NCBI GenBank assembly: GCA_902465265.1
Contig: CABQMF010000031.1
Span: forward strand, 1 to 23,081
Reading direction: 5' to 3'
Length of the DNA stretch: 23,081 bases
Source: an uncultured Collinsella sp.
GTDB lineage: Bacteria > Actinomycetota > Coriobacteriia > Coriobacteriales > Coriobacteriaceae
The notes under the pieces were generated by a model. The model saw nothing but the letters and a program-made list of their open reading frames with translations. It ran no database searches and was not told where the DNA came from. Shown in pieces: positions 17,824 through 23,081 of the stretch. How positions within the stretch are numbered: the stretch's first letter is position 1; every line of letters starts with the position of its first letter. The translations under genes were made by a program, and so were the position numbers.

Positions 17824-19047
17824 ATGTTCTGCCGAAATTGCGGGTCGAAGGTCGAGGACGGGACCAGGTTCTGCCCCGTGTGCGGAGAGCCCGTCGCCGC
17901 CGAATGTGAAGCCCCGGCCGAATCGCAGGGCGGTTTTCAATCCGCCCCGGCAGCCGAGGCGCAGCCGACGACACCGGCGCCGGCGAAGACCAAGCGCTCA
18001 AAGAGACCCCTCCTGATCGCCGCCGTCGTGGCCGCGCTGCTCGCCGCGGGCGGCGGCGCCGGCTACTACTTCGGCATCTACGCCCCTGAGCAGGCACGGG
18101 AGGTGGCAGAGCAGGAGGCGCTCGCGGCGAAGCACGCCGTGCGCTTTAGCGTCTCGGCCCAGGGCTGGGACACCTCGGCAGGCGCGAGCAGGCTGCCGGT
18201 TCATATTACGGGCAAGGAGGAGCGCGGCAAGAAGGTCGACGCCGTGCGCTACATTGACAGCGACGGCAGGGGCGTCGAGCTCCGCCGCGGCAGCTACGAG
18301 GTAGAGGTCTCCGCCTCCCCCATCGCCGCCGACGGCACGGTCTACGCCGTCCCCGCCGACAAGCTCGACATCAAGCTGGGCGAGAAGGCCGCCGAGAAGA
18401 AGACCATTGACGCGGGCGACGTGGCGCTGGACCCGGTCGAGGCGTCCGAGGTGACCGACGACCAGATCGCCGCGGCAAAGAAGTACGCCGAGGAGGACGA
18501 GGGCGCCAAGAAGGCCGGCTTCAATATTGACGCCGAGGCGCTCGCGACCGCCGCGACCAAGCGCCGCGACGACGCCGTCGCCGCCAAGCAGGCCGAGGAG
18601 GAGGCAAGGCGCCAGGCGGAGGAAGAGGCCCGGAAGGCCGAGGAGGCAAAACGGGCAAGGACCATCGAAACCGATTACTTCACCATGGTCCATCCCGACT
18701 GGTTCCCCATCGATCAGTTTACGGTTCAAACAACCGACCATGCAGACCAGGGGGATGGGATGGGCGCATATACCATGGTCCTAGTAACCGCAAAAGAGAG
18801 CTTCTATCCAAACGGAAAAAACAACCCAAACGTATGTCCAAACTTCGGCATCTGTGCTGACACAAATGGCTTGCCCGGTGTTGGATGCGCTTTTATTAAA
18901 GAGCTCGGCAATACACAGGGCCATACAGTTCGAGTCTGGGGCGGGTCATATGGCGAGTGGAACGGAAAGACAATCGACGACAGGCCATTCGGAATGAGCC
19001 TCGACGACTACGCCAACCTCCTCGCATCCTGCACCACACTGAAATAG
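17824..19047 (+). CDS. zinc-ribbon membrane protein with extracellular domains
   Basis: The 407-residue protein has an N-terminal cytoplasmic zinc ribbon (C3, C6, C17, C20), an Ala/Pro-rich linker, a basic stretch KTKRSKR, and one membrane helix (about 62-84). An Ig-like beta domain follows (about 105-200, with RRGSYEVEVSASPIAADGT), then a charged coiled coil (about 215-283, AEEEARRQAEEEARKAEEAK), and a C-terminal domain (about 284-407) that includes several Cys. I chose ATG 17824, which has GAGGGGAG 7 nt upstream; the in-frame ATG 45 bp earlier is badly spaced. From about 18690 the GC content drops sharply, so the C-terminal domain may be exchanged. The architecture resembles poorly characterised zinc-ribbon envelope proteins of Coriobacteriia; function is unknown. 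Palindromic arrays lie on both sides. Confidence 0.85.
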   Translation: MFCRNCGSKVEDGTRFCPVCGEPVAAECEAPAESQGGFQSAPAAEAQPTTPAPAKTKRSKRPLLIAAVVAALLAAGGGAGYYFGIYAPEQAREVAEQEALAAKHAVRFSVSAQGWDTSAGASRLPVHITGKEERGKKVDAVRYIDSDGRGVELRRGSYEVEVSASPIAADGTVYAVPADKLDIKLGEKAAEKKTIDAGDVALDPVEASEVTDDQIAAAKKYAEEDEGAKKAGFNIDAEALATAATKRRDDAVAAKQAEEEARRQAEEEARKAEEAKRARTIETDYFTMVHPDWFPIDQFTVQTTDHADQGDGMGAYTMVLVTAKESFYPNGKNNPNVCPNFGICADTNGLPGVGCAFIKELGNTQGHTVRVWGGSYGEWNGKTIDDRPFGMSLDDYANLLASCTTLK

Positions 19048-19100
19048 CAACCTGCCACCACCCAATAATGGTCAGCTCTCCTCCGTCCCCGGTGAATCGC

Positions 19101-19362
19101 GGGTCACAGTTTCCCAAACGGCGCCCTTCTGGAAAGCGCATCCCACCATCCGGGCGGATTCCGGGATACCGTTTCCCGATGAGGCCTCTCGGGGAAACTG
19201 CATCCCAGAATTCTGGCTCGAAACGGGATATGGTTTCCCAAGCAAGCCTCTTGCGGAAGATGCATCCCGGAATCCCCGCTCGAAACGGGACGCGCTTTCT
19301 CAGTCGAGGCCCTACGGGAAACTGCATCCCGGAATCCGCGCCCAAACCGGGACGCAGTTTCC
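19101..19362. repeat. palindromic array C, four and a half 62-bp units
   Basis: Units start at 19131, 19193, 19255 and 19317, exactly 62 bp apart. A right half-unit GGGTCACAGTTTCC sits in register at 19101-19114. This is the best-conserved array: GGAAACTGCATCCC left arms, CGAAACGGGA before the right arm, and linkers such as CGATGAGGCCTCTCGG or AAGCAAGCCTCTTGC, which can form a second small hairpin. The array fills the convergent region between the zinc-ribbon gene and the esterase and is followed directly by stem-loop copy 2. Confidence 0.92.
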
Positions 19363-19382
19363 GGGCGGGGCATCAAAGACAA

Positions 19383-19449
19383 AGTTGCGGTGGAATAGTT
19401 CCTGCTTGGGCTGGTTGAGGCCTTAAATAGGAACTATTTCACCGCAAGT
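19383..19449. repeat. 67-bp stem-loop element, copy 2 (probable esterase terminator)
   Basis: The arms at 19383-19404 and 19428-19449 match copy 1 with three mismatches in the right arm. The loop matches copy 1 in the reverse orientation (TTTAAGGCCTC and GCCCAAGCAG are both conserved). On the minus strand it begins 22 bp after the esterase stop, and the left arm is followed by TTTGTCTTTG, so termination is plausible. Confidence 0.85.
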
Positions 19450-19471
19450 TATTGAGGGGATGTCCGTCCTC

Positions 19472-20371
19472 TTACAGATGGCGCTCCAGGAAGCGGAAGG
19501 CTAGGCGAATCCAAGGACGGACTGCCACCTGCTTGTCCTCGTTGTCGACCGCGGTATTGGCGTTGCCGAGCGAAAGGCCGTGGCCACCCTGGTCAAAGAC
19601 GTGCATCTCGCATGCAACGCCCTCCTCGGCCATGCGCTGCACAAACGGATAGACCTGCGCGACCGGCGCCGTCTTGTCGTCCGAAACGCCCCACACAAAG
19701 GTCGGGGGCATCTGGCGCGAAACGTGCGTGGTAGGGCAAATGTCGGTCAGGTGCTCATCGGTCGCCTCGCCGCCCGTCACCATCGACAGATAGTCGTTGA
19801 GCAAATCGCGCCCCGTCTTGCCACCCGTCTTGGGCACGCGCAGGTCGATGCGCGGGTCGCGCGTCTGCATATCGCGCACATAGGCAAGGTCGAGCAACGG
19901 ATAGCCCAGCACCACGGCGTCGGGACGAATATCCTCCGGACGAGCCCCGGCAAGGCCCGCGAAGGGTCCGGTCTTCCACTGCGTTGCCAACGAGGCGCAA
20001 ATCATGCCGCCCGCCGAGAAACCCACGATGCACACGCGCTTGGGATCGACATGCCACTCGTCGGCGTTGGCGCGCACGGTAGCGACCATCTTGGCGAGGT
20101 CCGCCTGCGGGTGCGGAAAGCTCACGTCGCCCGTGGCGCTCGTCACATAGTTGAGCACAAAGGCCTGGTAGCCGCGGTCCAAAAATGCAAACGCCACTGG
20201 GTCCTGCTCGTGCGGAGCGATATGCGTAAACCCGCCTCCGCCGCAGATAATCACCGCGGGGCGGCGGCCATTGGGCTTGTCGGGCAGCGGCTCGGCACCC
20301 AGATACGTAAACGTCGCCGGATAATCCTCGGTCGGCTCCTCGCCCCACAGCGCATGGTTCTCAATAATCAT
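19472..20371 (-). CDS. alpha/beta-hydrolase, acetyl esterase/lipase-like
   Basis: A 299-residue serine hydrolase of the BD-FAE / acetyl-esterase type. It has the oxyanion-hole stretch ICGGGGFTH (about 42-50), the nucleophile elbow GFSAGG with S119, a likely Asp at 231 or 232 (VWGVSDDKTAP), and His 264 (DQGGHGLSLGN). There is no signal peptide, so it probably acts inside the cell, deacetylating sugars or similar small esters; the substrate is not evident. I chose ATG 20371 (MIIENHALWGEE), which has GGAGG 8 nt upstream. The reading frame stays open another 318 codons upstream, but that part is antisense to the PTS gene and resembles no protein. A stem-loop terminator follows. Confidence 0.9.
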   Translation of the reverse strand: MIIENHALWGEEPTEDYPATFTYLGAEPLPDKPNGRRPAVIICGGGGFTHIAPHEQDPVAFAFLDRGYQAFVLNYVTSATGDVSFPHPQADLAKMVATVRANADEWHVDPKRVCIVGFSAGGMICASLATQWKTGPFAGLAGARPEDIRPDAVVLGYPLLDLAYVRDMQTRDPRIDLRVPKTGGKTGRDLLNDYLSMVTGGEATDEHLTDICPTTHVSRQMPPTFVWGVSDDKTAPVAQVYPFVQRMAEEGVACEMHVFDQGGHGLSLGNANTAVDNEDKQVAVRPWIRLAFRFLERHL

Positions 20372-20497
20372 AGGTGCTCCCTCCGTGCGATTCGTGCGCA
20401 CTCGTTTTTCGCACCTTAGCGTACCCCACTTGAGCCCGCGGCGCAGAAACACCCCCGCAATAAGTTGGCCTTCAACTGATATATCACAAAATCGCTG

Positions 20498-20526
20498 TTC
20501 AGAGGTATCGTTGGGCAGCGTAAAAT
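20498..20526 (+). promoter_or_regulatory. probable promoter of the EIIA gene
   Basis: TTCAGA (20498-20503) and TAAAAT (20521-20526) are 17 bp apart, with 4/6 and 5/6 consensus matches, about 90 bp before the start codon at 20618. The operator-like GAAACGTTTC follows at 20558. Confidence 0.5.
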
Positions 20527-20557
20527 AGGAGCGCTGACCGTGCTGGGAAACACGTAC

Positions 20558-20567
20558 GAAACGTTTC
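20558..20567. promoter_or_regulatory. operator-like palindrome GAAACGTTTC upstream of the EIIA gene
   Basis: A perfect 10-bp palindrome with a central CG, the form used by LacI/GalR-family regulators. It lies downstream of the likely transcription start of the EIIA gene, where a bound repressor would block transcription. The same 10 bp occur at 21264-21273 behind the gene. The spacing differs from a canonical cre site. Confidence 0.5.
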
Positions 20568-20617
20568 CGGCAAACCACACGCGTGCAACATGCGCGCCTG
20601 ATACGTTGGAGGCATCT

Positions 20618-21181
20618 ATGGGTCTGCTCGATTCGCTCAAGTCCACGTTCACTTCGTCGGGCGAGGCGTCCGTTCCGCCCGCAGCAAGCTTCGCCACCCG
20701 CGAAGGCGTCATCTACGCTCCCGTCAACGGCGTGCTCGTCAATCTGAGTGAGGTTCCCGACGAGACCATCGCCTCGGGCATGCTCGGTCAGGGCTACGGC
20801 ATCGAGCCCATTACCGGCACCATCTACGCGCCCGCCAACGGCCGTATCGGCGCCACCACCGTCACCAACCACTCCATCGGCATGATCACCGAGGACGGCC
20901 TGCGCGTGTTCATCCATGTTGGCCTGGGCACCGTGGAAATGAACGGTAAAGGCTTTGCCCGCTTTGTCGAGATGGGTGACACGGTCAAGGCCGGCCAGCC
21001 GCTCATCAGCTTCGACCGCGACGCCATTAAGGCCGCTGGTCACGAGGACATCGTGACCGTCATCGTCTCTGAGCTCGACCGCCTCAAGAGCATCGACCAC
21101 GTCGGCGAGTCCGGCACGCTTATCGGCGGCAATCCGCTCGTCAAGCTTGGCGATCCGCTGCTGGTTGCCAAGACCAAGTAG
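20618..21181 (+). CDS. PTS glucose-type EIIA domain protein
   Basis: A stand-alone EIIA-Glc protein (187 residues) of the phosphotransferase system, which takes phosphate from HPr and passes it to an EIIB domain; it may also regulate other uptake systems. It has the family features: APVNGVLVNLSEVPDETIASGMLGQG, PITGTIYAPANGRI, the NHSIG histidine H85, and the phosphorylated H100 in FIHVGLGTVEMNGKGF, followed by GDTVKAGQPLISFD. I chose ATG 20618 with GGAGG 5 nt upstream; an upstream in-frame ATG at 20540 has no ribosome site and adds unrelated residues. No EIIB/EIIC gene is adjacent, so it must act with partners elsewhere. Symbol crr is possible but not certain. Confidence 0.93.
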   Translation: MGLLDSLKSTFTSSGEASVPPAASFATREGVIYAPVNGVLVNLSEVPDETIASGMLGQGYGIEPITGTIYAPANGRIGATTVTNHSIGMITEDGLRVFIHVGLGTVEMNGKGFARFVEMGDTVKAGQPLISFDRDAIKAAGHEDIVTVIVSELDRLKSIDHVGESGTLIGGNPLVKLGDPLLVAKTK

Positions 21182-21415
21182 CCGAACATCATCGCATAAA
21201 GGCTCAACCACCCGTGCATCTTTGCCGCATCTGTGTTGTTGTTTTTGCCTATGTAGAGGTTCTGAAACGTTTCTATATAGGCAGCTGAGCATCGACGCAG
21301 GTGCGGCTTTTGCGTAGCGAGGCATCGCCCCGCGGCATGTTGTTCAACCGCACGAACCCCCTTCCTTTGTCCGCGCAGAGCGCTAGACTGCTAGGTCGAC
21401 ATTGGAGGAAGATCG
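21182..21415. other. intergenic region between the EIIA gene and the acyltransferase
   Basis: It contains a hairpin-forming pair TGCCTATGTAGA / TCTATATAGGCA (21246-21283) without a T-tract, and inside it the second GAAACGTTTC (21264-21273). A TAGACT near 21384 could be the -10 of the next gene, but I see no well-spaced -35. Confidence 0.5.
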
Positions 21416-23081
21416 ATGCAAAACACACCCACGGGCGCCGCACATGCCGCGCCTCAACGCAACCAACGCATCGTCGCGCTCGACGGGCTCCGCGCCCTCG
21501 CCATCGCCGGCGTCGTCCTATATCACCTTCGCCCCAGCCGCCTGACCGGTGGTTTTTTGGGCGTTACACTCTTCTTTACGCTGAGTGGCTATCTCGCCAC
21601 CAAAAGCATCATGCGGGCCACCGCACGCGACGGATTCTCGTACCCGCGCTATATCTGCCGCCGCATTGCTCGCATGATGCCGCCGATCGTCGTGGCCATC
21701 GCGCTTACCGCCGGCGCCACCTATATCGCGGCCCCGAGCCTACTCCCTAAGGTGCAGCAGGACGCCCTGCCATCGGCACTCTTTTTGAGCAACTGGTTCT
21801 ACATCTTCCGCAACGTCTCGTATTTCGCCGCCGCGGGGCTCCCCTCGCCGCTCACGCACCTGTGGTTCTGCGCTGTCACTATGCAGTTCTATCTGGTATG
21901 GCCGGTCATCCTTATGGCACTGTGCAGCAAAACCAGGTCGCGCAACACCGCCATCGGCATCACAATCGCATTCGCGCTTGCATCGACGGCAGCCATGGTC
22001 CTCATGTTTAATCCCACCGCCGACACATCGCGCGTCTACTACGGAACCGACGCCCGTGCCGCCGAGCTTCTATGCGGAGCCTTAGCCGCCATCGCAGCGC
22101 CGCGCCTGCGCGAGATGCTGAGCGGTGACATCCATACCCCCGGAGCCAACAAGGGCATCTCAAAGGTCAACGCGATTTCTATCGCGTGGCTCGTTGCTGT
22201 TATAGCCGGCGCACTCATGCTGACCGGAGAGAGCGCCTGGCTCTACCGCGGCGGCTTTTTGCTGTTTGCCCTGCTCACCGGGCTCCTTATCACCTGCGTG
22301 CAAAACACGGAATGTATCGTGCGTCGTCTGTTGTCGGTCAAGCCGCTCGTCTGGCTGGGCCAGCGCTCGTTCTCGGTCTATCTGGTGCACTATCCTCTAC
22401 TGCTTCCTATGAATCCCGCAACCCGCACTACCCGCATCGCCTGGTGGGAGCAGGTATTACAGCTTGTACTGATCCTTGCGGTAGCCGAGGTTTTCTATCG
22501 CCTCATCGAACGTCCTTGGTCCCGCAAGCCCGCCCAGCAGGACAGCACGGCAAAGACACGCGTCCTTTCGCCCGCCATGGTGCTCCCCGCGCTTGGCGCC
22601 GCATGCGTTGCCGCACTTGCCTTCGCGCCGCTTGACTGGGCAGGCATCGCCACCGCCCGCGCCGAGCAGCTCCGTCCCGAGCTTACCCAGAACGCGACCT
22701 CGTCCCAGGACAACGGAGCCAACGACAAGGGCGCCGAGCCCGCATCCGGTAAAGAATCCCAGCCCAGCGACACCGCATCCGGTGACGCCACCAAGCAAAA
22801 ACCCAAAGAGGGACCTATCGCCGAAAAGGTCCCCAAGAACCTTGACTGGAAGAGCTTTACCTACGACGAGGCGACCGGAACCTGCGACGCCCGCGTACTC
22901 ATGATCGGCGACTCGGTCACCGCAGGTGCCCAACCTGGCATTCAGGCGGTGCTTCCCAACGCGTACATCGACGGCGTGGTGAGCCGCCAGTTCTACACCT
23001 TCCAGGATGTCTACGCGCAGGACATCGCCAACTACGATCCAAGCGTGGTCATCTGCGCGCTTGGCACCAACGGCCTCATCC
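21416..23081 (+). CDS. OatA-like acyltransferase with C-terminal SGNH domain (cut by window edge)
   Basis: An integral membrane acyltransferase-3 domain joined to an extracellular SGNH esterase-type domain, the layout of peptidoglycan O-acetyltransferase OatA. At least 555 residues are present and the 3' end lies beyond the window. ATG 21416 has GGAGGA 6 nt upstream. The N-terminus shows ALDGLRALAIAGVVLYHL with the conserved His 37, then GVTLFFTLSGYLATKS and about ten membrane helices, the last being AMVLPALGAACVAALAF. A Ser/Lys/Gly-rich linker (about 435-480) follows. The SGNH block-I motif MIGDSVTAGAQ places the nucleophile at S500, and CALGTNG gives the block with Asn. It probably acetylates cell-wall polymers; other surface glycans are possible. 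Confidence 0.92.
   Translation, partial: MQNTPTGAAHAAPQRNQRIVALDGLRALAIAGVVLYHLRPSRLTGGFLGVTLFFTLSGYLATKSIMRATARDGFSYPRYICRRIARMMPPIVVAIALTAGATYIAAPSLLPKVQQDALPSALFLSNWFYIFRNVSYFAAAGLPSPLTHLWFCAVTMQFYLVWPVILMALCSKTRSRNTAIGITIAFALASTAAMVLMFNPTADTSRVYYGTDARAAELLCGALAAIAAPRLREMLSGDIHTPGANKGISKVNAISIAWLVAVIAGALMLTGESAWLYRGGFLLFALLTGLLITCVQNTECIVRRLLSVKPLVWLGQRSFSVYLVHYPLLLPMNPATRTTRIAWWEQVLQLVLILAVAEVFYRLIERPWSRKPAQQDSTAKTRVLSPAMVLPALGAACVAALAFAPLDWAGIATARAEQLRPELTQNATSSQDNGANDKGAEPASGKESQPSDTASGDATKQKPKEGPIAEKVPKNLDWKSFTYDEATGTCDARVLMIGDSVTAGAQPGIQAVLPNAYIDGVVSRQFYTFQDVYAQDIANYDPSVVICALGTNGLI

Noticed and set aside
17379..17825. Open frames of 120-150 codons across the 62-bp arrays (also at 4799-5242 and 18957-19418)
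   Set aside because: The 62-bp period shifts the frame at each unit, several frames are open at once on both strands, and the arms are constrained by pairing rather than by codons.
19101..19362. CRISPR array
   Set aside because: The unit is conserved along most of its 62 bp, with only short variable loops. There are no unique spacers of constant length and no cas genes.
21264..21273. Canonical catabolite-responsive element (cre)
   Set aside because: GAAACGTTTC places the central CG one base closer to the outer TG than TGWAANCGNTNWCA requires, so only a general LacI-family-type operator is suggested.
21246..21283. Rho-independent terminator behind the EIIA gene
   Set aside because: The inverted repeat is clear but neither strand has a T-tract after the stem.
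20372..21325. N-terminal extension of the esterase to 617 residues
   Set aside because: The extension is antisense to the EIIA gene. The ATG at 20371 has a good ribosome site and gives the normal family length.

Overview
The window looks like a chromosomal piece of a high-GC Gram-positive gut actinobacterium of the class Coriobacteriia, most likely Collinsella or a close relative. This is an inference from GC-rich codon use, strong AGGAGG-type ribosome sites, RpoB/RpoC that resemble the actinobacterial forms, a fused FeoA-FeoB, and membrane proteins that pair a zinc ribbon with an extracellular domain. No tRNA, rRNA, insertion sequence, prophage or CRISPR-cas locus was found.

Layout. 1-4730 (minus): rpoC (N-terminal part only) and rpoB. 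4731-5285: divergent intergenic region with a possible rpoB promoter, an AT-rich inverted repeat and palindromic array A. 5286-6732 (plus): a secreted beta-propeller / membrane / zinc-ribbon protein split by a frameshift. 6733-6900: terminators and a perfect palindrome. 6910-7818 (minus): galU. 8132-9133 (minus): rplJ-rplL with an upstream promoter, L10 leader and attenuator; the promoter lies at the edge of a 253-bp imperfect palindrome (9350-9602). 9640-10776 (minus): a PLP aminotransferase, divergent from an unidentified gene (10870-11532, plus). 11534-13477 (minus): a GH13 amylase and a hypoxanthine/uracil-DNA glycosylase, nearly overlapping. 13631-14827 (minus): a SotB-type sugar-efflux MFS transporter. 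14949-17309 (minus): FeoAB ferrous iron transporter with tandem operator-like palindromes upstream. 17824-19047 (plus): a second zinc-ribbon membrane protein with palindromic arrays B and C on either side. 19472-20371 (minus): an alpha/beta-hydrolase. 20618-21181 (plus): a lone PTS EIIA-Glc protein. 21416-end (plus): an OatA-like acyltransferase-SGNH protein cut by the window edge.

Housekeeping functions (transcription, ribosomal stalk, UDP-glucose supply, iron uptake, sugar metabolism) alternate with accessory envelope genes. In many bacteria rplJ-rplL runs straight into rpoB-rpoC; here galU and the propeller gene separate the two pairs.

The most unusual content is non-coding. Three intergenic regions hold tandem arrays of one imperfectly palindromic unit with a period of exactly 62 bp. 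Two of the arrays lie just upstream of the two zinc-ribbon membrane-protein genes, and both of those upstream regions also share a 17-bp motif built on the perfect palindrome TGTTGCGCAACA. A different stem-loop of about 67 bp occurs twice, right after two minus-strand genes. In the coding part, the normally near-invariant fork loop 2 of RpoB is replaced and eight residues longer.
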